Shown here: positions 46,862 to 55,961 of the stretch, piece after piece
Layout of the letters: each line of letters begins with the position of its first letter
Numbering within the stretch: position 1 is the stretch's first letter
Notes under the pieces: model-generated
The model's input: the letters and a program-made list of their open reading frames with translations, nothing else
Database searches by the model: none
Told to the model about the DNA's origin: nothing
NCBI RefSeq assembly: GCF_001956855.1
Contig: NZ_MTHD01000001.1
Span: 248,001 to 312,000 of the forward strand
Source: Azonexus hydrophilus
Lineage (GTDB): Bacteria; Pseudomonadota; Gammaproteobacteria; Burkholderiales; Rhodocyclaceae
Direction of reading: 5' to 3'
Length of the DNA: 64,000 nucleotides
Translations under genes and position numbers: made by a program

Positions 46862-48136
46862 TCAGAAATAACGCGCGATGAACGAATTGGTGTACAAGGC
46901 CGGCAAATCAATCCACACCCGGTGGCCGCTGCCCGGTGCTACGGTCAACGGCTCGCCGGCGGCATTTTCCATGCGCTCGATGCTGACGATCAGGTTGCCT
47001 TGCGGGTGCACGCATTCGATGCGGTCGCCGACGCTGAACCTGTTCTTGACTTCGATTTCCATCAAGCCGCGGTCGGCGTCGAAGCGTACGGCGTCGCCGG
47101 CGTACTGGCTCTTGTCCGATTCGGAATGGCCGCGCAGGTAGTTCTGGTGCTCGGCGTCGTGGTGGCGCTGGTAGAAACCGTCGGTGTAGCCGCGGTTGGC
47201 CAGGTTTTCCAGGTCGGACAGCAGTTCGGGGTTGAACGGCCGGCCGGCGACGGCGTCGTCGATCGCCTGGCGATAGGCCTGGCAAGTGCGGGCGACGTAG
47301 TAGGGGCTCTTGGTCCGGCCCTCGATCTTCAGCGAATCGACGCCGATCTCGGTCAGCCGGTGCACATGCTCGATGGCGCGCAGGTCCTTTGAGTTCATGA
47401 TGTAGGTGCCGTGCTCGTCTTCCTCGATCGGCATCAGTTCGCCGGGGCGCTGTTTCTCTTCGAGCAGGATTTCCTGGTCGCGGTCCTGGTAGAAATTGAC
47501 CGGCTGACCATCCGACGTCGATACCTTGTAGTCCCAGCGGCAGGAGTTGGTGCAGGTGCCCTGGTTCGGGTCGCGATGGTTGAAGTAGCCGGACAGCAGG
47601 CAGCGGCCGGAATAGGCGATGCACAGCGCGCCGTGGACGAAGACTTCGAGTTCGATGTCCGGGCATTGCTGGCGGATTTCGGCGACTTCGTCGAGCGACA
47701 GTTCGCGCGACAGAATGATGCGGTCGACGCCCATTTTCTGCCAAAAACGCACCGCCGCCCAATTGACGGTATTGGCCTGCACCGACAGGTGGATGACCTG
47801 CTCCGGCCATTGCGTGCGCACCATGTCGATCAGGCCGGGGTCGGACATGATCAGCGCATCCGGCTTCAGCGCCACGACCGGCGCCATGTCGGCGAGGTAG
47901 GTGGTGAGCTTGGCGTTGTGCGGGATGATGTTGCTGACGACGAAAAACTGCTTGCCGCGGGCGTGGGCGTCGGCGATGCCTTCGCCCAGTTTTTCCAGCG
48001 AACCGAACTCGTTGTTGCGCACGCGCAGGCTGTAGCGCGGCTGGCCGGCGTAGATCGCATCGGCGCCAAAATCGAAGGCGGTACGCATCATGTCGAGCGA
48101 ACCGGCAGGGGCGAGGAGTTCAGGGGCCTTGCGCAT
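46862..48136 (-). CDS. trhP: U32-family tRNA hydroxylation protein TrhP
   Basis: 424 aa, peptidase U32 family (YegQ group). N-terminal ELLAPAGSLDMMRTAFDFGADAIYAG, the Cys cluster in SGRCLLSGYFNHRDPNQGTCTNSCRWDY, and the C-terminal beta domain after residue 330. TrhP works in prephenate-dependent 5-hydroxylation of U34 in tRNA. The Cys cluster suggests a bound Fe-S cluster, as in family members. It is divergent from rng across 59 bp. Confidence 0.9.
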   Translation of the reverse strand: MRKAPELLAPAGSLDMMRTAFDFGADAIYAGQPRYSLRVRNNEFGSLEKLGEGIADAHARGKQFFVVSNIIPHNAKLTTYLADMAPVVALKPDALIMSDPGLIDMVRTQWPEQVIHLSVQANTVNWAAVRFWQKMGVDRIILSRELSLDEVAEIRQQCPDIELEVFVHGALCIAYSGRCLLSGYFNHRDPNQGTCTNSCRWDYKVSTSDGQPVNFYQDRDQEILLEEKQRPGELMPIEEDEHGTYIMNSKDLRAIEHVHRLTEIGVDSLKIEGRTKSPYYVARTCQAYRQAIDDAVAGRPFNPELLSDLENLANRGYTDGFYQRHHDAEHQNYLRGHSESDKSQYAGDAVRFDADRGLMEIEVKNRFSVGDRIECVHPQGNLIVSIERMENAAGEPLTVAPGSGHRVWIDLPALYTNSFIARYF

Positions 48137-48195
48137 AGTAGAATCCAGACTTGTACGGCAAAAAAACCGTGGAAAAACCGCGCATTGTAGAGACT

Positions 48196-49647
48196 ATGTC
48201 CGAAGAAATCCTGATCAACTTCACGCCGCAGGAAACCCGCGTTGCCGTCATGCAACAGGGGGTCGTGCAGGAATTGCACATCGAACGCACCGCCAGCCGG
48301 GGGCTGGTCGGCAATGTCTATCTCGGGCGCATCGTCCGCATCCTGCCCGGCATGCAGTCGGCCTTCGTCGATGTCGGCCTGGAGCGCACGGCCTTCCTCC
48401 ATGTCGCCGATATCTGGCAACCGCGCGAAACGGCGCAGGAGCGGCCGATCGAGAAAATTCTCGCGGAAGGGCAGAGCATCGTCGTCCAGGTCGTCAAGGA
48501 TCCGATCGGTACCAAGGGGGCGCGGCTGTCGACGCAGATCTCGATTGCCGGCCGGATGCTGGTGCATCTGCCGCAGGAAAAGCATATCGGCATCTCGCAG
48601 CGGATCGAGGCCGAAGCCGAGCGCGAAGTGCTGCGCGAAAAGATCACCCGCCTGGTGCCGCCGGACGAACCGGGCGGCTTCATCGTCCGGACGATGGCCG
48701 AGAACGCCAGCGACGCCGAGTTCGCCACCGACATCGGTTACCTGCGCAAGACCTGGGCCGACATCCGCGACAAGGCACGGACCAGCGCGCCGCCCAGCCT
48801 GCTCTACCAGGAGCTGTCGCTCGGTCAGCGCGTGCTGCGCGATTTCGTCAATCCGGAAACCTCGCGCATCGTCATCGACTCGCGGGAGAACTTCCAGAAG
48901 CTGACGGTGTTCGCCGAGGAATACACGCCGGCGGTGCAGTCGATGCTTGAGCACTACACCGGTCAGCGGCCGCTGTTCGACCTGCACGGTGTCGAGGAGG
49001 AAATCCAGAAGGCGCTGGCCCGCCGTGTCGATCTCAAGTCCGGCGGCTACCTGATCATCGACCAGACCGAGGCGATGACGACGATCGACGTCAATACCGG
49101 CGGTTTCGTCGGTGTGCGCAACTTCGACGACACCATCTTCAAGACCAACCTCGAAGCGGCGCTGACGATCGCCCGCCAGCTGCGTTTGCGGAACCTTGGC
49201 GGCATCATCATTGTCGATTTCATCGACATGGAAAACGAGGAGCACAAGAAGTCGGTGCTGGAAGAGTTCAACAAGGCGCTGTCGCGCGACCACACGCGGC
49301 TGACGGTCAACGGCTTCACCCATCTCGGCCTGGTCGAGATGACGCGCAAACGCACCCGCGAATCGCTGGCGCACGTCCTCTGCGAGCCGTGCCCGACCTG
49401 CGGCGGCCGCGGCGAAGTGAAGACGGCGCGTACCGTTGCCTACGAGATCCTGCGCGAACTGCTGCGCGAGGCGCGCCAGTTCAACGCCCGCGAATACCGC
49501 ATCCTCGCCGGCCCGGACGTCGTCGACCTGTTCCTCGACGAGGAATCGCAATCGCTGGCGATGCTCTCCGACTTCATCGGCAAAGCCGTTTCGCTGCAAT
49601 CCGAACCCAGTTATTCGCCCGAGCAGTACGACATTGTTTTGATGTAG
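48196..49647 (+). CDS. rng: ribonuclease G
   Basis: 483 aa. N-terminal RNase E/G S1 domain (SRGLVGNVYLGRIVRILPGMQSAFVDVGLERTAFLH), catalytic Asp pair in TTIDVNTGGFVG and IIIVDFIDM, and the Zn-link CEPCPTCGGRG. It matures 16S rRNA 5' ends and cuts structured RNA. The ATG at 48196 starts the typical MSEEILINFTPQETRVA; an in-frame ATG at 48151 has no ribosome binding site. The integrated element begins just after its stop. Confidence 0.96.
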   Translation: MSEEILINFTPQETRVAVMQQGVVQELHIERTASRGLVGNVYLGRIVRILPGMQSAFVDVGLERTAFLHVADIWQPRETAQERPIEKILAEGQSIVVQVVKDPIGTKGARLSTQISIAGRMLVHLPQEKHIGISQRIEAEAEREVLREKITRLVPPDEPGGFIVRTMAENASDAEFATDIGYLRKTWADIRDKARTSAPPSLLYQELSLGQRVLRDFVNPETSRIVIDSRENFQKLTVFAEEYTPAVQSMLEHYTGQRPLFDLHGVEEEIQKALARRVDLKSGGYLIIDQTEAMTTIDVNTGGFVGVRNFDDTIFKTNLEAALTIARQLRLRNLGGIIIVDFIDMENEEHKKSVLEEFNKALSRDHTRLTVNGFTHLGLVEMTRKRTRESLAHVLCEPCPTCGGRGEVKTARTVAYEILRELLREARQFNAREYRILAGPDVVDLFLDEESQSLAMLSDFIGKAVSLQSEPSYSPEQYDIVLM

Positions 49648-49808
49648 CGTAATTTTCGTTGATTCGCGATCATTGTTTGTTAAAATTATCGTTAATAATC
49701 AATGTTTTTGCGTTTGTTCTGTTGATCTGAGGTGATCCTCGTATAATCGAAGCTATCAACTTTTGGGTAGCTAGATGGGTAGCTACCAAGGCATTTCGAG
49801 GAGCCACC
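49648..49808. promoter_or_regulatory. left end of integrated element with tandem repeats upstream of integrase
   Basis: This AT-rich 161-bp segment marks the switch in base composition. GGGTAGCTA occurs twice in tandem (49765-49773 and 49777-49785), which suits arm-type integrase binding sites or part of the attachment site. The integrase ribosome binding site CGAGGAG follows. No tRNA or tmRNA fragment is visible; the 3' end of rng may be the target. Confidence 0.55.
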
Positions 49809-51035
49809 TTGGCCAAGATTCAAACCAACCTTCTGACCGATATCCAGATTCGCAAATGGATACGCGCAGGTGCTCCGATTGCAAAGTCTGATGGCGGAGG
49901 ACTGACCTTTACTCTGTCGGCTGTTGGTGCTGCCGTCTGGGTACTACGATTTCGGCACTCTGGCCGACGACAAGAAGTAACGCTGGGTCGTTACCCGGAT
50001 TTGTCCCTTGCTGCAGCCCGGTTGATGGCAGCTAAAAAGCGCCTTGCCTTGGTTGAGGGGGTTAATCCGGCAGATGAAGTGCGCAAGGCAAAAAGTCACC
50101 GAGATTGGACCATTCGGGAACTGATTCGCGACTACAAGGAATTGGTTTTGAGTACGCTGGCGGAAAGTACCCAGCGAAGCTACGGCAGAAATCTCAAGCG
50201 CATTGAAAACGGCATGGGTGCCATGTCAGTTCAGTCGGTTGCTCCTGCAGATGTCGTTGCGCAAATCGAGCGGGTCAAGGCTGGCTGGGTTGAGTTGTTC
50301 ACCCTTTGGTGTGCCTTGCGCGGTATTTTCAAACACGCGGCAGGCAAAAAACTGATCGCGGCATCTCCGTGTGCAGGCATTCAGCTGGAAGCGATCATTG
50401 GTAAGCGCCCGGAGAAGCGGACTAGATTGATGCTCACAGATGATGAAATCGCGGTGCTCATGAATGCCGACATGAATCTGGAGAACCTGCTTTCGGTCCG
50501 AATTCTCTTGGCAACAGGTGTCCGCATTTCTGAACTGAATAATGCCTTGAAGGCCAATGTTCACCTTGAAGAGAAACGTTGGCACATCCCCAAAACCAAG
50601 ACAGGGACTGCAATTGATATTCCGCTCTCGAAAGCTGTTACGGAGTGGTTTGAAACCTTGATCGATATTGCTGGCAACTCGGATTACGTTCTACCGGCTC
50701 GATCAAGAGCACGCATGGCTCGTTATGACGGCGATGCTGCAGTTTCGAAAGATGCAATGCGCGAGGCTATCGACTACTGGATTGAACAGCACTCACCCAA
50801 GATAAGGCGTTTCACACCGCATGACTTGCGAAGCACGATGAAAAGTCACCTGAGAAAACTGGGTGTGCCTCGTGAGGTGTCAGAGATGTGCTTGAATCAC
50901 AAGCTGCCGGGGGTAGAGGGTATTTACGATCAACACACCTACTACGATGAGCGACGGGTTGCGTTGGAAAAATGGAGCGATTTCCTGGTCAAATCGTTGC
51001 GAAAAAAGATTGGTTCAAAGCGCTCGATAAATTAA
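49809..51035 (+). CDS. tyrosine-type site-specific integrase
   Basis: 408 aa. N-terminal DUF4102-type arm-binding domain (LTDIQIRKWIRAGAPIAKSDGGGLTF...VTLGRYPDLSLAAARLMA), core-binding helices, and a catalytic domain: Arg in LLATGVRISELNNA, the HxxR pair in FTPHDLRSTM, His in LNHKLPGVEG and the nucleophilic Tyr near QHTYYDERR. Starts at a TTG with GAGGAG 6 nt upstream; no in-frame ATG fits. It is the integrase of the element extending to the right. Confidence 0.94.
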   Translation: MAKIQTNLLTDIQIRKWIRAGAPIAKSDGGGLTFTLSAVGAAVWVLRFRHSGRRQEVTLGRYPDLSLAAARLMAAKKRLALVEGVNPADEVRKAKSHRDWTIRELIRDYKELVLSTLAESTQRSYGRNLKRIENGMGAMSVQSVAPADVVAQIERVKAGWVELFTLWCALRGIFKHAAGKKLIAASPCAGIQLEAIIGKRPEKRTRLMLTDDEIAVLMNADMNLENLLSVRILLATGVRISELNNALKANVHLEEKRWHIPKTKTGTAIDIPLSKAVTEWFETLIDIAGNSDYVLPARSRARMARYDGDAAVSKDAMREAIDYWIEQHSPKIRRFTPHDLRSTMKSHLRKLGVPREVSEMCLNHKLPGVEGIYDQHTYYDERRVALEKWSDFLVKSLRKKIGSKRSIN

Positions 51036-51051
51036 GACCCATAAGGCCATC

Positions 51052-52034
51052 ATGATGAGTGAAACTCAGCATTCTCCTGGGAAAGAATGCTCTTCTTTTC
51101 CTGACGATTTTGATCGAGATTTGTACGGTTTTAGAGACGATTTTTCGCTTTGGATGTCCGCGCTCGGTCGGCGGGTTGCCTTGATGAGGAAAATTAAGGA
51201 GTTTCAGAAATGGCGTGCATCAATGAGCGAATGTTCGGAACAGCAATCTGCACTCAGTAAAGGCTGGGTGGAAGACCTTCAGAGTAAGGTGAGTGCCTTG
51301 ATTCACGAGCCCATTCCCCTCAAACAAGATGACTTTTATCAATCCATCGTTGGCGGAGCTAAGTTCGCTGACCGAACGGGTTACTTAGAGCAACACCCAC
51401 CGATCAGTGGCAGAGTGATCCGCGATGAACTTCAGTCCGTCAGCAAATTAAAGATCAGTTTTACCGAAATATCTTTGAATTGGAAATCGACAAACTGGTC
51501 GAAAGCGGGTCTAACCAGCAAGAGCTATCGTTCGGCATTTCATTACCCTTTGGGCAAGAAGATGCGCAAAAATATAAAGCGCTGAATACACTCACTGAAA
51601 ATTACGAAATATGGCGTTCAGATATACAAATGCCAACTTTTGCCGGCGATTTTGGCCTGAAGGTAAATCTGTTTTACGATGACAAGCAGCTGTGCAAGGC
51701 GTTTTCCGATTGGCTGAAAGAAACCAGAAAACAGGCAGAATTTCCGATTGCCAAGCGCATGTTTGTCACTTTGAAAAAACTTCAGGACTGGCATGGGATG
51801 CGTGTTTTGCCTTACATGGATTTATGGTTGTACCAGCTAGCATTTGATGTGGATTTTGATGAAATCCATCTCGCTAGACTGCTGTTCCGTTGTGAGGATG
51901 ATACAGAAGCGAGTGGTGACAAAGAGTATAAAAACTGGCTAAGAAATACTCGGAAATGCGCAGAGAGCCTTATACAGCAGTCTGTATTTTTATCCCTTCG
52001 CTACAAAACTACCCCAAGTCGTTCCAATCAATAG
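51052..52034 (+). pseudogene. frameshifted DUF6387-like gene
   Basis: Two adjoining frames make one protein of about 325 aa. The first (from 51052) ends in nonsense after about residue 133 (near VIRDELQ). The second resumes in the -1 frame around 51430-51465 with QQIKDQFYRN...FELEIDKLVESG and runs to 52034. DUF6387-type proteins usually follow integrases like this one. A one-base deletion near 51450 explains it; a sequencing error cannot be excluded. Function unknown. Confidence 0.65.
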
Positions 52035-52127
52035 CAAGCTACTTGCATCTGAAACTTTTTTGGTTACACATATAAAAACCGAAGACTAAGCCTCCTGGCC
52101 TTCATCCACTCCATTTTCACCCATTCA

Positions 52128-52164
52128 AGAGCCAGTCATCCGCAGAGGTGGCTGGCTCTTTTCC
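52128..52164 (+). terminator. rho-independent hairpin before the zinc-ribbon gene
   Basis: AGAGCCAG...CTGGCTCT stem with a 15-nt loop followed by TTTTCC. It ends about 20 nt before the next start codon, so it may act as an attenuator. Confidence 0.7.
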
Positions 52165-52182
52165 TTTTCAGGAGAAGAAATC

Positions 52183-52509
52183 ATGCGTAATAAATGCCCC
52201 GTCTGCAATTCGACCAACATCCACCGCCTGCACACTGCCAGAAGGGTTGGCAGCACAGTCGGCGCGGTCGGCGGTGCCGCAACCGGTGCTGGTGGTGCTC
52301 TATCCGGTGCACATACTGGCGCAGCAGTAGGTGCTGTCGGTGGTCCTGCCGGCATGCTGCTCGGCGGTCTCGCGGGAGCGATCCTCGGTGGTCTGCTTGG
52401 TGGTGCAGCCGGATCGATAGCCGGCAGCAAAGTCGGTGATGTCGTCGACGAAAAAGTCCTCGGCAATTTTCAGTGCGGTGATTGCGGCCACGTCTTCAGC
52501 GACCACTGA
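52183..52509 (+). CDS. zinc-ribbon protein with glycine-zipper insert
   Basis: 108 aa. A CPVC pair at residues 5-8 and a CGDC pair at 98-101 make the two halves of a zinc ribbon. Between them lies a long Gly/Ala-rich segment (GAVGGAATGAGGALSGAHTG; GMLLGGLAGAILGGLLGGAAG) like a glycine zipper that can pack in membranes. AGGAGAAG ribosome binding site. Similar small proteins occur on plasmids and integrative elements; function unknown. Confidence 0.7.
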   Translation: MRNKCPVCNSTNIHRLHTARRVGSTVGAVGGAATGAGGALSGAHTGAAVGAVGGPAGMLLGGLAGAILGGLLGGAAGSIAGSKVGDVVDEKVLGNFQCGDCGHVFSDH

Positions 52510-52547
52510 TCTGGCGTTATCCCCATTCATCTTCCAAGGAGTCTCAA

Positions 52548-53516
52548 ATGGCACATCAAATCCAACAGATGGCGTACGTCGGGGAGATACCCTGGCATGG
52601 CCTCGGCAACGAACTCACACCGCAGCAGCCAATCGAAGTCTGGGCGGAACAGTCCGGAATGTCCTTCCAGATTCTCGAAACCCCTGTCCGTTTCTTGGCC
52701 GAATCGGTTGGTCCGCTCGGTTCCATTAAAACGTTCGCCGATCAAAAAGTGCTCTACCGGTCAGATACGCAGGATGCCCTGTCCGTCGTCTCCAATCGTT
52801 ACCAAATCGTCCAGCCCTGTGAGGTGCTGGAGTTTTACCGCGATCTCACAGAAGTCGCTGGCTACGAGCTGGAAACCGCCGGGGTGTTGAAGGGCGGGAA
52901 AAAGTTCTGGGCACTGGCACGAACCGGCCAATCATCCGCATTGAAGGGCAACGATGTTGTTCAGGGCTACTTGCTGCTCGCCACGTCCTGTGACGGTACG
53001 CTGGCCACCACAGCAACGCCAACCACGGTACGGGTGGTCTGCAACAACACGCTGACCATTGCGGTGAATGGTGCTGTGTCGGCCATCAAGGTGCCACATA
53101 ACACCCGCTTCGATGCTCATGCAGTCAAACAGCAGCTCGGTATTGCGGTGTCTCAGTGGGATGGGTTTATGTACCGCATGCGGACGCTCGCCGAACGTAA
53201 GGTTAAGAGCCATGAAGCGATGGCCTATTTCCTCCGCGTGCTCTGCGAAGTCGATCCGAACAGTTCCGACTTGACGAATCTGACCAATGAACGTGCATTG
53301 GCCAAGGTGCAATCGCTCTACGACGGCCAGGGTCGTGGTTCCGAATTGGAAGCAGCCAAAGGTACGGCATGGGGATTACTCAACGCCGTCACCGAGTACG
53401 TCGACCACGAACGACGCGCACGAAGTCCGGAATACCGTCTGGATTCCGCCTGGTTTGGCCAAGGTGCCGTCATCAAACAGCGCGCACTGGATACGGCGTT
53501 AAAACTGGTGGCGTAG
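52548..53516 (+). CDS. DUF932 (TIGR03299-like) phage/plasmid-related protein
   Basis: 322 aa. Opening MAYVGEIPWHGLGNELTP and central YLLLATSCDGTLATTATPTTVRVVCNNTL with RFDAHAVKQQLGIA are hallmarks of the DUF932 family found on phages, plasmids and integrative elements, usually next to YqaJ exonuclease genes as here. CAAGGAGTCTCAA ribosome binding site. Role probably in replication or recombination of the element; inference. Confidence 0.88.
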   Translation: MAHQIQQMAYVGEIPWHGLGNELTPQQPIEVWAEQSGMSFQILETPVRFLAESVGPLGSIKTFADQKVLYRSDTQDALSVVSNRYQIVQPCEVLEFYRDLTEVAGYELETAGVLKGGKKFWALARTGQSSALKGNDVVQGYLLLATSCDGTLATTATPTTVRVVCNNTLTIAVNGAVSAIKVPHNTRFDAHAVKQQLGIAVSQWDGFMYRMRTLAERKVKSHEAMAYFLRVLCEVDPNSSDLTNLTNERALAKVQSLYDGQGRGSELEAAKGTAWGLLNAVTEYVDHERRARSPEYRLDSAWFGQGAVIKQRALDTALKLVA

Positions 53517-53553
53517 TTCGCTTCCAGTTGCCTCACGATTTTTCCGCTTCGAG

Positions 53554-53585
53554 AGCCTGGGCGGTGAATGCTGGCCAGGCTTTTT
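53554..53585 (+). terminator. hairpin after DUF932 gene
   Basis: AGCCTGG/CCAGGCT stem followed by TTTTTG. It lies 38 bp after the DUF932 stop and 55 bp before the YqaJ start. Confidence 0.75.
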
Positions 53586-53640
53586 GTTGTCCGGAATTCG
53601 TGAGGCCTATCTATTTCCCACCTACATTCTGGAGATTGTC

Positions 53641-54648
53641 ATGGCACTCCCATCTGTACCGTTTTCACCCTCACAATCCAGTCGGCCAGCGTTGCGGCTC
53701 GTCAGTACCAAGGCATTGCCTCGGGAAGATTGGCTCAATGTCCGCCGGCAAGGCATCGGCAGTTCCGATGCTGCTGCCGCTATCGGTCTCAACCCCTACA
53801 AATCCCAACTCGAACTCTGGCTGGAAAAAACCGGCCGTGATGGCTTGTTGCCGAAGACAGATCCGCTCGACGAGGAGAGTCCAGCCTATTGGGGGAATAT
53901 CCTCGAACCGATTGTGGCTGCGCACTACACAAGGCGCTCAGGCAATCGCGTGCGTAGGATCAATGCGGTCCTTCAGCATCCCGACCCCCAGCTGCACTGG
54001 ATGCTGGCCAACATCGACCGGGAAGTTATCGGCGCACCGGACGTTCAGATCCTCGAATGCAAAACCGCCGGGATCAACGGCAGTCGGCTCTGGAAAGAAG
54101 GTGTGCCGGAATACGTTCAGCTACAGGTTCAACATCAATTGGCGGTTGCCGGAAAAGCTGCTGCCGATGTGGCTGTTCTGCTCGGTGGTCAGCATCTGGA
54201 GGTTCATCGTATTCACCGGGATGAAGCCCTGATTGCGCGGCTGATCCAGTTGGAAGCTGCCTTCTGGCGTTACGTCGAGACGGATACCCCTCCGCCGGCA
54301 GATGGTTCGGAATCAGCAGAACAGGCATTGCGTTGTCTCTACCCGCAGGACAAGGGAATCGCAGTCGACTTCAGTACGGACCGAAACCTGTCAGCGACCT
54401 TTGCCGACTGGGTCAGTGTCCGTCAGACCTTGGCTGAAACCGAGAAGCTGGAGTCGAAGTTGAAGCAATACCTGCAACAGGCCATGGGCGAAGCGTCACG
54501 CGCCATCTTCGAGACGGGCGAGGTGAGCTGGAAGAAAGCCAAGGACAGCGTAGTGCTCGATACCGCGCGACTGCTGGCCGATCAACCGGATTTGCTAAAG
54601 ACCTACGGAATGCAGCGCCAGGGATCGCGGCGATTTGTGCTCGCTTGA
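53641..54648 (+). CDS. YqaJ-family recombinase/exonuclease
   Basis: 335 aa. YqaJ-type lambda-exonuclease fold: GIGSSDAAAAIGLNPYKS (residues about 38-55), PAYWGNILEPIVAAHY, and the nuclease core IGAPDVQILECKTAG with Asp and Glu-x-Lys, then EYVQLQVQHQLAVAG. It would resect DNA ends for annealing-type recombination. ATG at 53641 after TGGAGATTGTC; an in-frame upstream ATG is in the hairpin region. Confidence 0.9.
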   Translation: MALPSVPFSPSQSSRPALRLVSTKALPREDWLNVRRQGIGSSDAAAAIGLNPYKSQLELWLEKTGRDGLLPKTDPLDEESPAYWGNILEPIVAAHYTRRSGNRVRRINAVLQHPDPQLHWMLANIDREVIGAPDVQILECKTAGINGSRLWKEGVPEYVQLQVQHQLAVAGKAAADVAVLLGGQHLEVHRIHRDEALIARLIQLEAAFWRYVETDTPPPADGSESAEQALRCLYPQDKGIAVDFSTDRNLSATFADWVSVRQTLAETEKLESKLKQYLQQAMGEASRAIFETGEVSWKKAKDSVVLDTARLLADQPDLLKTYGMQRQGSRRFVLA

Positions 54649-54688
54649 TTCACCACCGAAAAGCCAACGGATCAGTACCCAACCCACC

Positions 54689-54741
54689 AACTCCTCATCG
54701 GCAACCGGATAGTCATCCGGTGCCGGTGGGGAGTTTTTTAT
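54689..54741 (+). terminator. long hairpin after YqaJ gene
   Basis: A near-perfect long stem (AACTCC...ACCGGAT / ATCCGGT...GGAGTT) ending in TTTTTTA. It ends 15 bp before the next start codon. Confidence 0.82.
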
Positions 54742-54756
54742 TTGAGAGGAGCAATC

Positions 54757-55674
54757 ATGTTGAAAGGTCTAGTTATCACCCCGCCGGTACTCGGGCGGAT
54801 TTCTATTGGCAAGGTCGTCGAGAAGGCCGGTAAGCGTCTTCCGGAAAAGGACGACCAGTTCACGATTACCAGCCAGGTACAAGGTGCAGACGGCTGGCTG
54901 CCTCATCCGTTTGATGAGGGGTTCCGGAAAGCACAGGGTGGGAAGATTCGTTCGATTCCGATTAGGCTGCTGTTCAACGATCCTGATCTGAACTTCCGGG
55001 CTGAATATGCCCTGTTTGACCGGAGGACCGGTCGGCCAGTTTGTGTCGGCAATGGTGAGAATTGTAAGCGACGGACGGAGTCGGGGGTTCAGTCATTGCC
55101 TTGTCCTTCTCCTGAAGGTTGTACGCTGGTGCAGAACGGTGCCTGCAAACCTTATGGCCGGTTGAATGTGCTAATAGGCGACGATGATCCGCTCGGGAGT
55201 TTTGTCTTTCGGACGACCGGGTTCAATAGCATCCGGACGTTGTCGGCACGGTTGGCATACTTCCAGGCGATCTCCGGGAATCGGCTGGCGTACTTGCCGC
55301 TGGAATTGCGGCTGAGAGGAAAGTCGACTCGGCAGAGCATGGGTACCCCGATTTATTACGTCGATCTCACGGTGCGCAGCGGTGTTTCTGTTGAGGATGC
55401 TCTTACGGAGGCCAAACGGCTGGAGGCTGATCGCCAGGAAGCTGGGTTTGATCAGGTTGCGCTGGAAACGGCTGCTCGGCAGGGCTTCTCCAATGGCGCG
55501 TTTGAGGAAAGCGATGAGGAAGGGGATTCGGTGGTGGTGGAGTTCTATCCGGAGGCGGATGCCAATGGAGATGCCGGATCAGCTCTTTCGTCTGAAAAGG
55601 CGACTTTGCCAAGTTTGGTCAGTAAACTTGAGGATCAAGTCGTGAGACTCGGCAGGGAGACGAGTGCAGTTTGA
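54757..55674 (+). CDS. Gp3-like putative recombination directionality factor
   Basis: 305 aa. N-terminal LVITPPVLGRISIGKVVEK with KDDQFTITSQVQGADGW, then PIRLLFNDPDLNFRAEYALFD and four cysteines in CVGNGENC...LPCPSPEGCTLVQNGACKPYG, suggesting a bound metal. This is the family often labelled hydrolase or metal-binding protein and related to phiC31 gp3-like directionality factors. Its neighbours (YqaJ, DUF932) fit. Assignment to directionality control is from family resemblance. Confidence 0.65.
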   Translation: MLKGLVITPPVLGRISIGKVVEKAGKRLPEKDDQFTITSQVQGADGWLPHPFDEGFRKAQGGKIRSIPIRLLFNDPDLNFRAEYALFDRRTGRPVCVGNGENCKRRTESGVQSLPCPSPEGCTLVQNGACKPYGRLNVLIGDDDPLGSFVFRTTGFNSIRTLSARLAYFQAISGNRLAYLPLELRLRGKSTRQSMGTPIYYVDLTVRSGVSVEDALTEAKRLEADRQEAGFDQVALETAARQGFSNGAFEESDEEGDSVVVEFYPEADANGDAGSALSSEKATLPSLVSKLEDQVVRLGRETSAV

Positions 55675-55680
55675 TTCAAT

Positions 55681-55721
55681 AAATTACGAGGGGAATGCGC
55701 AAAGCATCCCTCTCGTAATTT
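55681..55721. terminator. bidirectional hairpin between Gp3-like and viperin operon
   Basis: AAATTACGAG pairs perfectly with CTCGTAATTT, with an inner GGGAATGC/GCATCCC. It separates two convergent transcription units. Confidence 0.75.
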
Positions 55722-55727
55722 CAATTC

Positions 55728-55961
55728 CTATCCTGCCAGATTGTTTTTTGCTCGGTTAAGCAGCTCATGACTCAACCTGCGAACCTCCGAACGAAAGTTG
55801 CGAACTGCTCGATGGTCACTGGGCGTACAAGGCACGGAAATCGTTGATTGCCCGGTTGGCGCCCGTAAACGCCCGTGCCGACCGCCATGCCAGAACTCCC
55901 AGCCGCTAATTACAAGCCGACGCACCAGCTTATTTATCTCTTTTTCCGATGAGTACCTCAT
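55728..55961 (-). CDS. HicA-like small RNA-binding protein
   Basis: 77 aa, basic. Helix-strand pattern with KEINKLVRRLVISGWEFWHGGRHGRLRAP followed by ISVPCTPSDHRAVRNFRSEVRRL resembles the double-stranded-RNA-binding fold of HicA mRNA interferases, with His29 at the position of the catalytic His. No HicB antitoxin is adjacent. Its ATG overlaps the viperin TGA by 4 bp (ATGA), so the two are translationally coupled. The match is weak and by eye; an unrelated small protein is possible. Confidence 0.5.
   Translation of the reverse strand: MRYSSEKEINKLVRRLVISGWEFWHGGRHGRLRAPTGQSTISVPCTPSDHRAVRNFRSEVRRLSHELLNRAKNNLAG

Noticed and set aside
49648..49808. tRNA or tmRNA fragment as attachment site
   Set aside because: No cloverleaf-like sequence or CCA end was found in this AT-rich segment.
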